A stretch of 64,000 bases of DNA from Pyrrhosoma nymphula (lineage: Eukaryota > Arthropoda > Insecta > Odonata > Coenagrionidae), in assembly GCA_963573305.1 (NCBI GenBank), contig OY754334.1, positions 92,811,848 to 92,875,847 on the forward strand, written 5' to 3'. A model generated the notes under the pieces. The model saw only the letters and a list, made by a program, of their open reading frames with translations. It had not been told where the DNA came from and did no database searches. Below, one piece after another: positions 1 through 11,655 of this stretch; the first letter of the stretch is position 1; every line of letters begins with the position of its first letter. The position numbers and the translations under genes were made by a program.

Positions 1-25
1 GATCCTAACTGGATTCCTTTCCATT

Positions 26-65
26 AGTTACCTAGTTAGCTAGTTACCTAGCTAGCTAGTTACCA
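26..65. repeat. Short tandem repeat, 16-bp unit
   Basis: Two and a half copies of a 16-bp unit (agttacctagttagct, then agttacctagctagct, then agttacc). Seen directly. The second unit differs by one base. No function is implied. Confidence 0.8.
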
Positions 66-1024
66 TTCCTTTCATTTTACCGCTCTCACTAAACTTCTTT
101 CATATATCCTCTCCTGCACCTCTTCGTTCATTAGTTTTCAGTCCGTGTTATCTCTTCTGTATTTCGCCATGGAAACATTTCAAATCTCTGCAGAATATTC
201 TCCTTTGTCTATTCCTTGGAGTTTTAGTATTTACCTTGAATCAGTTATAGATTTAAGCATTTACAACTGTCCACGATATAAAGAATAGTTTCCTGTCCAG
301 GGTGTCCAAATCATTCTTTCAATGCTATTTTTTAGTGAATTGAATATCATGTACAGACATGGTTTTAAAAGCGAAATTCGAAAAACAATATTTCTGTCTT
401 ATATAAATAAAATTTTCGCGGTACAATGTTGATCACTGCGAATTCTCAATGGGAATTGAATGGTATAAATGCAGGCACCTCGTCATATTTTATTATAGTC
501 TTATTTTTTGAGTTATTCTTTTTTATTGACTGCATAAATTGAAGCCAAAATGCATTAATTCAAAGGAAAATTATATATTAATGCATGTCTATAATTTAAA
601 ATATGTTCCTATTTATTTATCGTTTAATTCTCGTATTTTTTCTACAACCCATGGGCTGTCCAAGCCAAAGCAATATTTACAAACATAACTTTCGTAAAGT
701 TGGAAGTTAGTGATTGTTTTGACTCGCTAAGTCGAAGTGGAACCTCCTTAACGCTTTTCCTTCCTCCGCGGATCACACACAAGACATTCCCCCCGAGGCG
801 GATCCCGAGGAAACAGCCGAGAGGCGAGAGGTTGCAGCCCTCCCTCCGTTCCCTACTCTCTCCCTCCTCCCCTCGTACCTCTTTCTCTCCACTCTCCTTC
901 CTTCGTCACTTGTCGGCTTCGGGTGTGATCGAACCTCTTCTGCCATTCCCGACCTCCCCTCGTTCGACTGTCTTCGCTCTCTACCTCCGAGAACACGTAG
1001 CAGTCGGGACCTCCGCCACTATTG
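66..1024. other. Unassigned non-coding DNA; part of a dispersed repeat
   Basis: No convincing gene. About 395-600 resembles about 21415-21690 (shared blocks such as gaattgaatg, aggcacctc and a caaaatgcrttaat block), so it looks like an old dispersed repeat. 740-1010 is a pyrimidine-rich stretch whose open frames (for example 700-1038) are low-complexity Ser/Pro/Leu/Arg-rich and not recognisable. Confidence 0.4.
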
Positions 1025-1161
1025 CGGGGTTGCTGTAGGCGTGGAATGCCTGGAAAAGTCATGGGAATTGTAAACGGGTCGGGAAGCCTGTAGAAGTAAT
1101 GGAAAAATGATACATTGGTCTGGAAATTTGCTTTTCAAAGTCAAAATATGATGACAATTAT

Positions 1162-2008
1162 GGTAGTTTGAGCGAAAAATCACTTCTTCCAGAATGTTAT
1201 GAATTTGACCTCATTTTAAAGAAAAACACTCATATTTCCAATGACATCAAAATATTTACCCCTTACCGAACTACGAGCAATTTGCCTGACAATATGAGCT
1301 GTTTTACAAGGGATGGATTACGGCTTTGCGCTCCAATGGGAGAATATTGAAAAAAAGGACATTATATCACCTAGATCTCGTCAAAAAATTAACAGTGTGT
1401 AGTTTGTATGTTTTCTCAACTATTTTTAAATATTAATTGATTGATGCAAGCTGGTTGTTGAGGGTTTGGTCAAGAATAATTAGGCGCCGTTGCCAACGTC
1501 TTCATCAGGGCTGGGTAGGTGATGATATTGTGTGAAATACTGTGTACATAATAGTAAGGACTTCTCATATCCTTTCTTTGTAATAATATACCAATTTGCT
1601 TTTTTCACGTCCATATTGATGCACTTGATGAAGGCGCCTAATTATTAGGCACCGGCGCCTAATTATTCTTGACCAAACCCTCAACAACCAGCTTGTATCA
1701 ATGGATTTTACTGTGGTCGAAAACGATGATGACATTAATCTATTGCTCACCGTGGTAATGCTTACTGAATCGCAGAAAACAGCTGTTTTGGAGGCTTTTT
1801 AGCCGTACGGCGTGAAAAAATGAGTCAAGTTAGAGACTTAAGTTGATATATTTATTTAATTACTGAGAATTTTTGTCATATATAACTATTTTATTGCGCC
1901 AATGTTATAACAATATTTACTTCACACTTCTTACAGACACTGAGATTAAAATATAAAATTCGAATATGGTCTCCATTGTGACTAGGGAAATATCTCGCTC
2001 ATACTACC
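1162..2008 (+). mobile_element. Family D MITE, copy 1, inserted in family C and itself interrupted
   Basis: Ends are ggtagtttgagcgaaaa and ctcgctcatactacc, an inverted repeat. The body aligns by eye along its length with D copy 2 (8179-8680), for example 'ctttttagccgtacg', 'gaaaaaatgagtcaagt' and 'gactagggaaatatctcgct'. The extra length comes from the 296-bp insertion at 1438-1733. No transposase is encoded, so this is a non-autonomous element. Confidence 0.75.
1438..1733. mobile_element. Palindromic insertion P1 with 6-bp target duplication
   Basis: Interrupts D copy 1. The hexamer ATTAAT lies on both sides (1432-1437 and 1734-1739), and the uninterrupted D2 copy shows the joined flanks. 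The inverted arms run from about 1444-1509 and 1618-1706 and share 'gctggttgttgagggtttgg', 'caagaataattaggcgcc' and their complements. Both arms carry a TTGATGAAG or CTGATGAAG block at their inner ends. No ORF. The 6-bp duplication and snap-back form do not settle the superfamily. Confidence 0.7.
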
Positions 2009-2763
2009 GTAAGTGGGGAGCACCAATTTTGGCACTGTCTGTTTTTGTGTGGACTTAGGGTGTTTACAACCTTGCCTGAATGAGGCTCTAGAGCTTTTAT
2101 TTAATGTTTATCAAGTAACTATCCCCATAAAATAAACTTTCTGGTCTTATTATTTAAATTTATCTACTTATCCTGAAGAAAATGGAATATTTGATTCTCC
2201 TGTGACTGTGCACATGTAATCCGTGGCCCTAAATCGCGGCCGAGACGTGAGAATGATATGCTATCAGAAAGGAAGCTGATTATTCCCCAGAGCGATAGAG
2301 GCGGTGCTCTGTCGGAAAACTTTTTCCCCCATAATACTTGAGTGAACGTGTAGTGCTCCTATTCTTGCGCCTTTTTTAAAATGCACTCCAGTTCTCACGT
2401 AGAAAAAGTTAAAGTCATAACTTGGAAGTAGGGAAAGTCCTGGATTGTATTAACATTTGGTCAACAAATCGTACATTGCCAGGAGTCACTATGTGAAATT
2501 TCTTCATGATGGAAAGGAACAATCTTTGCGAAGTTTACTGTATTTTTTTCTCTTTAAAATTCGTTCTATTTAAAAAACATTGAAATTCGCAGTTTGTTCC
2601 TTTCCAACACTTTTTGGTCAGTTTCAACCCTGTACTGGTACTTCCTCTGCATCCGTATTTTCTCCTCAACTCGTAAACGAATACTTACCAAGTTACGGCA
2701 CAGAATATGCGTATAGTGCGACAAATGATTCTCTTTACGAACAATTTTTTCCAGCTACATGAG

Positions 2764-2975
2764 GAAACTACTTTGGGAGATTAGGAGGAGGCAGATTAGG
2801 TGGTTGGAATAGGGAATGAGGGGCAAGGGAATGCTAAGGGTAGAGACAGGACGTTAGCTAGGAAGGAGAGAAAAAACTCGCGCAAGTAGATAGGAAACTT
2901 TGCCTGTAAAATAAAATCTATCGGATTTTCCCCCTCTTCCATTTAAACCTACATTAACTAGTAAATTACCCAAAA
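2764..2975 (+). mobile_element. RTE-like family A fragment, 3' end
   Basis: Decayed copy of the retrotransposon 3' region: gagattaggaggaggcag, ggtggttggaatagg, gaatgaggggc, then a poorly kept tip (aacctacattaactagtaaattac). Frames are broken. Confidence 0.6.
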
Positions 2976-3731
2976 AATATTTTTTGGGAAATGGCTTACA
3001 TATTATACATGAAAAATTATTTTTCTCCATGTTTCACCCTTTCACGCATTTGATACTATTTCATTGAAACTTCAATTAGCGAAAAATAGCGTGGAAAGTT
3101 TGGTTGCGAAAAATAGCGTTGTTTATATTGAACGAAGGGTACGTTTTTCTTTGAGCTATTACATCTAAGTCATTTTATGCTGGAAACCATTCCCTTAGCC
3201 CTACTGAACTAGATCTGAAATTTAAGATTAACTTTAAGAAAGGATTTTTCCTTACTGTATTAAAGTTTCTTAAACGTCTAGTTTTTGCCTTATGAGAGGT
3301 CAAAGAGAGCGTTCCCTTAGAAATCGCATAAAAACCGGTACTTTTTGTTGTTGTCATCGCGATTAAAAATTAGAGGTGCGATATAAAAATTGTAAGTATT
3401 TTCAAACGCAAAATGAAATGGGCTAAAATTGGATGTAATTTGCACTCGTCTACGTATTATGGTTCATTTTTAATCGGTGCTGAAACTCGAGTCTACATAA
3501 ATTTCTGCACCGACAGTAAGCATTCGACACACCTATTCGGCGGGATCGAATGAATGGATGTGCGTGATTCCTGCGTGTGGACGTCGCAGTAGTAATGGAT
3601 GACATTCCTCCCGTATTTTCTCCCCGCCCGACCCGCTGTTGCACTTCTGCGTGATTTTGCAGCTGCACGTCCGAATGTGTGTAGCGTGTCGCTTGAGGGA
3701 TGCGGTTGGGGCTCTGATTGTTAAGACCTAT
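2976..3731. other. Unassigned A+T-rich DNA
   Basis: I see no gene, RNA or clear repeat here. Short ORFs on the minus strand (3175-3357, 3450-3668) show no family signature. Confidence 0.4.
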
Positions 3732-4238
3732 GGGTCGATTACATTGAGCGAGTTTACAAGCTACAAGCCGGCGAGTTTAGAAGCGAGTCAGCTAGTGCGA
3801 TAGTGATGGTGACTCACAACTTTCCACTCGCTCAGCAACCAACTAGCTAGCGAGTTTTAACCACGTGTTGTGAATACGGTGTTGTTTTTTTTTCTTTCAT
3901 TTTCTGAACGTTTCTGGGTGTTCTAGCGCAAAAAAATGAAGTGAAACGTAAACAATATTGTGGAATTTCTTAACGTGTATTCTTTTGCTTTCATCTCTTT
4001 TTCGGTAGAATGTGCTAATGTAACCACTCCCGTGAGAACTACTTACGTCAACATGTTGTAGACACCGAAACCAGCACACGCCAGCGAGTAGCGAGTAAAG
4101 TAGCCCGGCTTTCAAATTTCTCGCAGAATGTGTACAATCTGCTAGTTAGCTACTGTATATGATTACACTGGGCGAGTTAACTAGCAGCTAGGGACTTCGC
4201 CAGCTTGTAGCTTGAAACTCTCTCAATGTAATCGATCC
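3732..4238. mobile_element. Family F MITE with about 45-bp terminal inverted repeats
   Basis: The left end gggtcgattacattgagcga, followed by tacaagctacaagccggcga, is mirrored at the right end (cgccagcttgtagcttgaaa, then ctctcaatgtaatcgatcc). TTAAGA occurs at 3721-3726 and again at 4239-4244 directly after the right end; a few extra bases separate it from the left end, so it is only a possible target duplication. No coding capacity. Confidence 0.7.
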
Positions 4239-4244
4239 TTAAGA

Positions 4245-6171
4245 TGCTTTTCCGTCTTCAGACGGAGGAAAATTATTCGCTCTTTGCGATTCAGTCCACC
4301 GTATTACGGAGTCTATTTGTTGAGAGTTGCTTCTTGTGAGCAGCGGATTCATAACGGTAAAAATAATCGTAATCTAAGTCTAGTGTTTAAAACAAGTGGG
4401 ATGTGTGTTTCAATTCTAGTGACCGTTGAATTTTCTGAGAGTGAAACAGTCTTGTTCTCCCACCGCATCATGCTCTCGCAAGCTCAATACTTGGAGAAGG
4501 ATGAGGAGGTGGAGGAGGAGTAGATGGAGGAAGAGAGGACTCTCAATACTTGGCTTAAAATGTTTTTGTTTTAAAATATTAATATTATTTTTGTTTTAAA
4601 ATACTAAGGCTTACTTTTAAATTGAAGAAAATACTCTTTTTGATTCTTCAAGCAATCGGGTAATTGTTGAGCAGAATGGAGCACAATCCCCGAACACTCG
4701 TTGCTAGCGTTTGAGAATCGAGTCTCATTGAAACTACTCACGTAGCTGAACAATATCGAATTGTTTTTGTAAAACACTGCAGCAAAATGATCGCCGTCCA
4801 ACTCCATGGTTGTGGCTGATGAACTAAATATCCACATATATTTGCGGCCTAATTGTTGCGTAATAAATTTATTCAAATAGGGGAACCGTAGAATTATTTA
4901 CCCTTATTACCATGACCGTAGTTTCAGCTTTTTAACTGGGGTTGCAATGTCTACCGGGGGATGGGGGGTCCTCCCCCGGAAATAAAAAAAAATCACATTA
5001 AATTGTTAGTTTTTGAAGTTTAGGCTAAATTCGGCATGCTTAATGAAGAATCAAGAAAGTTCAAGAAAGTTCCGTGCATGTGGAATTGTATTTTCCAATT
5101 GTTTGTATATTATTGACATTTTTGCTTCAAAATTCTGGGGTTGGCAAAATACTGGTTTGGACAATTCTGGGGTGACAACTGCCACCCCCGAATTACGCCA
5201 TTGCTCATTACGTAGCTCTATGCAATGTCCTCCACGGTTTTACCCAGTCTTCTGTGCCTCTGTCTATCTAGTTTTAGAGATGTGCACTCACCCTTCTCCC
5301 TTCTCCCTACTCTATTCACCCTTCTTTACGCTTCGTACGATCTGAATACGATTTTAGACGTTTCTCACGAGTGTATCTAGTTTCCTTGCAACATTTTAAA
5401 CGCTTCGTATTTTCGATGGCGAACATGGCTTTCTCACTCGAATGGTTGCAAATTCTTTCTATACTTTTCCTCTGTTTTCCTCGCGGTAGACCTGCCGACG
5501 AATTTTCCATCGAGGAAAGCTTCTTAGGTAGATACGGAGAAGCGCTCACTGATGGGGGTGATGGGGTGCGGAAAGCGTCGTTCAGGTGGAAGACTTGGTC
5601 ACGTGTTAGAACTGTTTGTGATGGGCGTCACTTCAGGCACTTAAAAGAGGGAAAAAAAGGTTCGACGAGCGGAAATTGGGTTAACTCTGAATGTGGGGAT
5701 CAGCTACAGCAGCGTCTGCAGTTTCACCTGTCATGGACGCAAGGTGTCAGTGAAAATTGCTGGAGGTTCGACATCAGTTCCAATTCTCGCCCAGAAGGAA
5801 TATCGAATAAGCATGGCACCTTGAGTTTCACTTCAGAAAGAGAATTCCTTTTCTCCAAGGTCTTTCTTTTCCCCTAATGCTTCTGATTCGATCCACCACA
5901 CGCCTGAAAGAAGTTATTTCGAATCCATAGACGCAAATTGTTTCATAATATTCGGGCTGAGTTTTTCAAGACGAACTAGATAATGCGTGACAATTTTATG
6001 CCATTTTCTAGCACACTGATATGTGTGACCTTGTAAAACCGTACTTTCTGTGTAAAAGACATTCGTAAAAGGTTAGTTTCTCCTTTTATGCCGAGTATGT
6101 AAGTATGATGGGCGTTGCTTCCTGTTTGGACCTAGAAATACCTTTGATTATCAAGTCCAAGATGTTTCTAC
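4245..6171. other. Unassigned DNA with a possible TE relic
   Basis: No recognisable gene. 4905-5205 has opposed C- and G-rich blocks (accgggggatggggggtcct; gccacccccgaattacgcca) typical of decayed DNA-transposon ends. The longest frame, 5371-5877 (+, 168 codons), has no motif I recognise, no homology pattern and no clear splice or promoter context. Confidence 0.35.
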
Positions 6172-6560
6172 AATCTCCTGCTTCCTCTTCCTCATTTGGC
6201 CAGCATTCTTCCCTCCGTGACCCCTCAGCGTGTCTCAGTACTTCTTCCTTCCTTCCTTCGAATTTCTCTTCCTTCTAACTTCTCCTGTCACCTTCCTCTC
6301 TTCCGCCACCATCTCCTACTCTGACTAGTTTCTTCCTTGGTACTCAGCGTATCCTCTCCATCCTTCATCACAACCATTTCTCAATAGCCCCCAGAATGCA
6401 CGTATATTACTTTCGCAAATACATGCCAAGTTTCCGAGCCATACAACGCTACATTTAAAATACATTTTACATTTTAAAATAACTTTTTCTGTCTTTACCT
6501 GAGGTTTTACTTATTTATTCCCTTCTCTGCGTTAATTTTTTCCCGTAGATGTGTCGACGC
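6172..6560 (-). mobile_element. Possible decayed non-LTR retrotransposon fragment
   Basis: The pyrimidine-rich + strand resembles the reverse complement of the A/B retrotransposon tails (repeated ctcctccat-like blocks), and 'ccaagtttccgagccatacaacgctac' around 6429-6456 matches the region encoding the YGxETW motif in A and B. Heavily degraded; assignment is by pattern only. Confidence 0.35.
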
Positions 6561-7570
6561 CAAAATGTTTATGAGACAACATCCAAATTGTTCACTCTGC
6601 CAAGTACAAGTTTCATTATCCTAAAATGCTACCCACCGTGTTGTAGGTTTAACTAAGTTTTTCTTTTTTCTTTTCTTGGAGCCCTATCATTTATTCTTTT
6701 ATCTCCCAATAAATAAAAACGTGTAATGTATCAACATCTAACGGACATTACCTGGTGAGGAAAATTTATGCTCGGAAACCTCCGAGCTTCTCTCTCCGGA
6801 AAGAACAGGTTTCCGAGACATACTAGGCTACGCTTCATATCACAGTTTTAACTAATGTTCTCCTCTAGGTCTTCATCAACGCCCTTTTCTTCTCAATTTC
6901 TGACGGGAGATGGGTCCCGAAGATTTTTTGAAACAATGCACTCGGTGATACCAACAATGAACACTCTCTCCGTGCGATGCCTACCCTACATCCACGCATG
7001 CGCGGGTGATCATTGGCGGCGGGGAATGCCAAATTTACACATCTCAGTCGACGAAGCGTTTAATTAGCGCCGAGGATCATTGAGGAGGAGGATTGCTCGA
7101 CCGGTGGGGATGTAACTTCGAGAGCCCGCGAGTCGCCTCACTGGTGCAGTCGCGTTATTTCGGTCCGTCCGGTGGGCGGGTGGACTTCTCAACCTCCCTG
7201 AGCGTCGTATGACTCCTTTTCCTTTTTTTCCGTGCGTTTCCACCCCTCCGCCTCTTCCCGCCGGTAAGAAGGAGGAGGATTCGCGACTCGAAATAGTTGC
7301 AGTCCAGTGGCGGAGGCGGGACGGACGGGGAGATTTTGAGGGCGTCTTCATCCATCCCAAGGGAAGTCGACGACCCAGCGGAATGGGTGCAGCCGCATGC
7401 TGTGCCCCTCGTAATCTGTCGATTGCCAAATTATTCCGCGATCAATGTTGCTCAGATTACTTGGAAAATTCAGATCAAGTGAGCTACAGTGTGACGCGGA
7501 GGATATTATTTAGACCCGCGCTATGTCTCTAGAACCGATTTTTCAATCATTCATTCGTTTAGTATTAAGT
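6561..7570. other. Unassigned DNA with a CpG-containing stretch at 7030-7420
   Basis: No recognisable gene. 6790-6850 has another trace of 'ggtttccgagacatactaggctacg' (retrotransposon-like). 7030-7420 is G+C-rich with many CpG dinucleotides. Overlapping short frames on both strands give Arg/Pro-rich low-complexity peptides and are not credible genes. Confidence 0.35.
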
Positions 7571-8000
7571 ATTCTACCATCTGATTGGTAGGTTCTTGGA
7601 CTGTCCCCATCCTTCATCCCAATTTCTGAACATTGTCTCTTTTCTCTCCTAAGGATGTCTCGCCATTAGATCCCTCTTAACTTCCTCATATCTTCCACCT
7701 CCTCTTGTTTCGTCCAGAATTCCTATGCTCTTCCCTCCTCTTCCGTGCAATTGCCAAGCCTTCTCCCATCACCCTCGTTAATATGCTCTCACCTCTCTGA
7801 ACGTCCTTCTTCTACCCTTTCTGACTTCTCCGAACCTCTGCCACAAGCTTCCTCTCCTCTCCAACCATATCCAAAACCTCCTCATTCGTCTTCCTCGCCA
7901 CCCAGCTCACCCTCTCCATCCTTCGCCTAACCCACATTTCAAACGCCTCAAGTCTACGCACATCTTCCTTTCGCAATGACCAAGTTCTAGAACTGATCGA
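7571..8000 (-). mobile_element. RTE-like family B fragment, RT C-terminus plus 3' end
   Basis: Reading the minus strand, 7812-8000 encodes SRTWSLRKEDVRRLEAFEMW, then RRRMERVSWVARKTNEEVLD and GEERKLVAEVRR, the region that follows the reverse transcriptase domain in RTE-like elements. The minus-strand 3' end is the family B tip (ctgtccaagaacctaccaat) at 7571-7600. 5'-truncated. Confidence 0.8.
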
Positions 8001-8178
8001 AGTGACAAAATAAGAGAGATGCACTGCCGAACTGATGGGTACAAAAATTCCTTTTTTCCTCGCACCATTGGTGATTGTAACGGCGTGATACTGAGGCACA
8101 TGGTTAACACACAAGTCACCTCTGTCCTTTCCTCTGTCCTTTTCTCTCTATCTTCCCTTTTTACAGGTGGTGTTTTTA

Positions 8179-8680
8179 GGTAGCTTTAGCGAAAAATTAC
8201 TTCTCCTATAAATTGATGAAGTTAACCTTATTTTAGAGAAAAACTCCTATCTTTCCAATTATTTCAAAATATTAACCCCTTGCCAAACAACTTTCCGAGC
8301 AATTTGCCACAAGCAGTCTTACATGGGATAGAATACGGCTGTGAGCTCCATAGGGAGAATATTGAACCAATTAGTTCGTTTGTATGTTTTCACAACTCTT
8401 TATATAAACATTTATCTATTACTCACCGAAGTAATATTTACAGAATCGCGGAAAAAACTTGCTGTTCTGAAGGCTTTTTAGCCGTACGTAGTGAAAAAAT
8501 GAGTCAAGTCAGAGACATGAGTCTATATATTTATTTAATCACTGAGAATGTTTGTCATTTTTAACTATATTTTTGCGCCATTAATGTTACAATATTTACT
8601 TCATACTTCTTATAGATGCTGGAGTGCAAATTCGAATGGGGTCTCCATTATGACTAGGGAAATATCTCGCTCAAACTACC
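8179..8680 (+). mobile_element. Family D MITE, copy 2 (intact reference copy)
   Basis: 502 bp from ggtagctttagcg to cgctcaaactacc, flanked by TTA at 8176-8178 and 8681-8683. A 3-bp TTA/TAA target duplication is typical of PIF/Harbinger-type MITEs (family knowledge). No transposase. This uninterrupted copy shows that D copies 1 and 4 are disrupted by later insertions. Confidence 0.8.
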
Positions 8681-8834
8681 TTAAGAACACTTGTTACACG
8701 CCTCTGCGGAGGTTCACAGGGCAGTGTGTACATGTACTCCCGGTGCCTTTGGAATCAATTCTCGTAAAAGTTTTGGTTTCAAAATTTTTTATCAAATCAA
8801 AATAGTGATTGACTTCCACGTTCAGAGTAATTGG

Positions 8835-8970
8835 AGGAGTCAAAGTATGTCGGACGTACGCTGACATGAAAGAAGTTGTGTAGGTAGATAGTGCTCTGCA
8901 CATATATAAGTCTAGAGGATTTTCACTTACCTCCATTGAAACATATTCCGGCCGGTAGATTGCCCAATTT
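8835..8970 (+). mobile_element. RTE-like family A 3' tip
   Basis: Contains cggacgtacgctgacatgaa, tgctctgcacatatataagt, ctagaggattttcac and gccggtagattgccc, which line up with the 3' end of other A copies such as 56160-56250. Confidence 0.65.
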
Positions 8971-9667
8971 TATTAATACAAATAGTGATTATTTAGGTTA
9001 AAATGCACCCCCTACCGCGCACCCTTTAGGTGGCTTGTGCTGGGAAATATATTGGTGTTCAACGCATTCTAATACTGCGTTGATGGACCATGGTACCATC
9101 AACGAGTTATCTAGGAACCGAAAACCGTCTTATCTCATCCGTAATTAAAAAGACTATCGAAAAAGAAAGAAGGTACTTTTTTCGTGACACAATTTTCTCT
9201 CGTCGGCTTCTGTGGCGTCCGTCCTCTCGTCTCTATAGATGGCGGTCTGTTACAAATGACTGTTTCCAGGAGTGTCATCGGTCAGGTACTTAGCACCGCA
9301 TTGGACTATTTCGGTGTATATGTGAAGTGCCAAATTTCAAATCATTGTTGCACTAAAAAAATCGGGATCCGGACGTTTTTGAAAGAAATTTTGAGACGCG
9401 CGGACGAATTACCCTGACTGGTTCCGAATAAAGTCGAGTCTTACGTGGCTTTCATCTTCTTTTGTACGTTGAAGTCGTCAATTGCAAGTTTGCCGATTAT
9501 TTTTACTCTTTCAATCGCCTCTTTCGAATGCCGCGTGGCTCGTTCGGATATCCCTTATACTTACCGAGTTCCGAGAAATGTTTGGCGAGCACAATTTAGT
9601 CACATTACCACCGGCCATAAGTACCGAGGTACAGCCGTAGGCAACCCCAATTTGTAATGTTTATAAA
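8971..9667. other. Unassigned DNA
   Basis: No gene or repeat recognised. A short inverted repeat (cgttgatgg ... ccatcaacg) lies at about 9077-9103. Confidence 0.35.
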
Positions 9668-10278
9668 CAGTGGCGTATCTAGACTTTGTCTCTGTGGGGG
9701 AGCAGAATATTTTTGATAGGGGTAGTTTCGAGGGGCGGTCTGGGCCCAGCCTAATCGGGGGGCCTCCCTCAAGACATTTTTTTGAAATTTATTTCAACAA
9801 AACTTTATTTTATAGCTCTTTTGGAAGTTTTATTTTGCTAATTTTTTATATATTAATGGTGATAGCCTTAACAAAGTTACTTCTGGAAGAGAGAGGGTTC
9901 CGGTCCCGTTCGTCCCCACTCCCACTCGTCAGTGACGTAGCGACAGGATGTTTGCTCGGGAGGGGCTGAGTCTGAATCCGGGGGAGGGGGGGTAATCTGC
10001 TGATGCAATCTGATGTGTTACTAGAGTTTATTGAGGTTTAGTGTGGTGGGTGGGTGCATTGAAATAATAAACTACTAATGCACAGCAGCCTTAATTTATG
10101 AGGTGAAATTGAACTTAAAATGAACAAAATATTAAAATAGCAGATTTAGACGTGTGAAGAACCCTTTTTATTAATTTGGTGCTAAAACTGCATTTTCCCT
10201 ATTGTGTAACTTAAAATTTCAGGGGGGGGGGGTGAATCCCCCCTGGCTTCGTTTCTGCCCCTCGTTAATACGCCCATG
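9668..10278. mobile_element. Family G inverted-repeat element (cagtggcgtat ends)
   Basis: Begins cagtggcgtatctagactt and ends with the approximate complement (cgttaatacgcccatg). G-rich and C-rich subterminal runs (10220-10250) pair in opposite sense. Flanks ttataaa and tatataa suggest a TATA-type duplication. Starts of the form CAGTGGCGTA are common among arthropod DNA transposons, but the superfamily is not resolved. A second 'gtgacgtagcgacaggatg' motif at 9935 hints at a further internal insertion. Confidence 0.55.
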
Positions 10279-10750
10279 TATATAAGACATTTCACGTCGA
10301 AAGATGTAAATATACTTTGACTCTTCAATAGTGGTCTTCTTGTGAGCCATTCCCTCGAAGGTTTCTCCCTTCACCCCGTCACATCTTCTTCCTGCCTGTG
10401 TTTTTTTTACTGCGGGGTCTCCACCATCACTGCGGAGGAACACCCTTCCGTCGTCTATTTTTCCCTTCCCGAACCCTCCCGCATCCTCTCCAGCCCCGCT
10501 GTCGCCGCACCTGGTGGACGGGGAATCGCGCGCGCACCACGTGAGGCCTGCGCAGCGTTGCCAATCTCTCTCTTCACTCCCCTTCCTCCTCCGCCACGGG
10601 GTGGGAAAGGAGACTGCGATCACATGGACTCGCACCTTCCTTTCGTCGCTGCCTTTGGGGGGATGCAGGGGCCGATTTCGAGGAGCTTGTGCGCGGTCTC
10701 TCTTTCTCGTCCCTGTTTGTTTCCACCTATTCAGTTTTATGCAAAATGGT
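10279..10750. other. GC- and pyrimidine-rich stretch, unassigned
   Basis: 10340-10720 is rich in C, T and CpG. Frames open on both strands (for example 10342-10764 +) but give Pro/Ser/Arg-rich low-complexity peptides without recognisable domains. Could contain an unrecognised exon or regulatory DNA; nothing shows it. Confidence 0.3.
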
Positions 10751-10912
10751 ATCCTACCAGCTGATTGGTAGGTTTTTGGACAGCCCTTATCCTAACTTCC
10801 CAAATTCCTGAATATCACCAAACTTTCTCTCCTTTAGATGGCTTGCCATAAGATCTCTCTTAAGTTCCTCCTCTTTCATCTTCCACGCTTCCCCAGCGTT
10901 CAACAGTTGTTA
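10751..10912 (-). mobile_element. RTE-like family B 3' fragment
   Basis: Reverse complement of the B 3' end: atcctaccagctgattggta, ggtttttggacagccc, then the untranslated region through cttccccagcgttc. 5'-truncated. Confidence 0.75.
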
Positions 10913-11032
10913 AATTTTTCGAGCGAGTAAAGCAAAAATGTCCATGTTCTCCGACGAATGGTGTCCAAAGGTCATGCTTGGAAGTATTCATTAAGGGAGG
11001 TGGGGTATCTGTATACCGGTTTATCATACCAT

Positions 11033-11655
11033 ATTCTACCAGCTGATTGGTAGGTTTTTGGACAGTCTTTCTGCCCTAGAATCCCAAATTCTTGGGCATC
11101 ATCTCTCGTTCCCTCCCATAGATGGCTCGTCATCAGATCTCACTCATATCGTCTACGTCTTCATATTTCGTCCAGAATTCCAATCGTCTTTCTTCCTCTC
11201 CCACGCTTCCCCAGCGTTCTCCCCTCTATCACACTCTTCAACATGCCCTCGCTTTTCATAGCGTTCTCCATCCATCCCTTCTGCCTTCTCCGAACCTCCG
11301 CCACCAGCTTCCTCTCCTCTCCAATAATATCCAATACCTACCTCATCGTTCGTCTTCCTCGCCACCCAGCTCACCCTCTCCATCCTTCTCCAAACCCACA
11401 TCTCAAACGCCTCATGTTAGAGTTTTCACCAATGTTTTATTTTCCTCTCTACTCTGACCCCCCGTCGTCAGTTCTTTCCTCTTCTCTTTGAACATGCTTC
11501 CTATTACAGAAATTTCTACATCTGATGTCCCTACCACCAAAGCCTTTTCCTCCAAAAATACGACCCAGATACGTAATCTGCTCTATTTTGTGCCCTCCCA
11601 CCCATATATTCAGCCCCATCTTCTTACTTCTTGAAAATATTTTCACTTATTTCCA
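11033..11655 (-). mobile_element. RTE-like family B, longest minus-strand copy in the left half
   Basis: Runs from the 3' tip (attctaccagctgattggta) back through the C-terminal domain (minus-strand peptides MWVWRRMERVSWVARKTNDE and RYEKRGHVEECD) into the RT thumb-side region (minus peptide FSRSKKMGLNIWVGGHKIEQ, then ITYLGRIF and GGRDIRCRNF). The order NIWVGGHKIEQ, YLG, RDIRCR, YGxETW is that of RTE-clade polyproteins. Frameshifts break the reading frame between segments. Confidence 0.8.

Larger units (their letters stand above)
1025..2482. mobile_element. Family C inverted-repeat element, copy 1 (host of a nested insertion)
   Basis: Starts with cggggttgctgtaggc and a 'cctggaaaagtcatggg' block. 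The same design begins family C copy 2 at 47413 (cagggttgcta, then repeated cctggaaaa). After the D1 insertion the family resumes near 2009 and shares 'cttgcctgaatgaggc' and 'ccccagagcgatag' with copy 2. Its right end is decayed near 2420-2482, where the cctgga block is still visible. Superfamily is uncertain; the short TIR and lack of coding sequence suggest a non-autonomous DNA transposon. Confidence 0.55.

Noticed and set aside
5371..5877. 168-codon + strand ORF
   Set aside because: No recognisable motif, no codon-level or splice support, and it overlaps another short minus frame; a chance frame is more likely.
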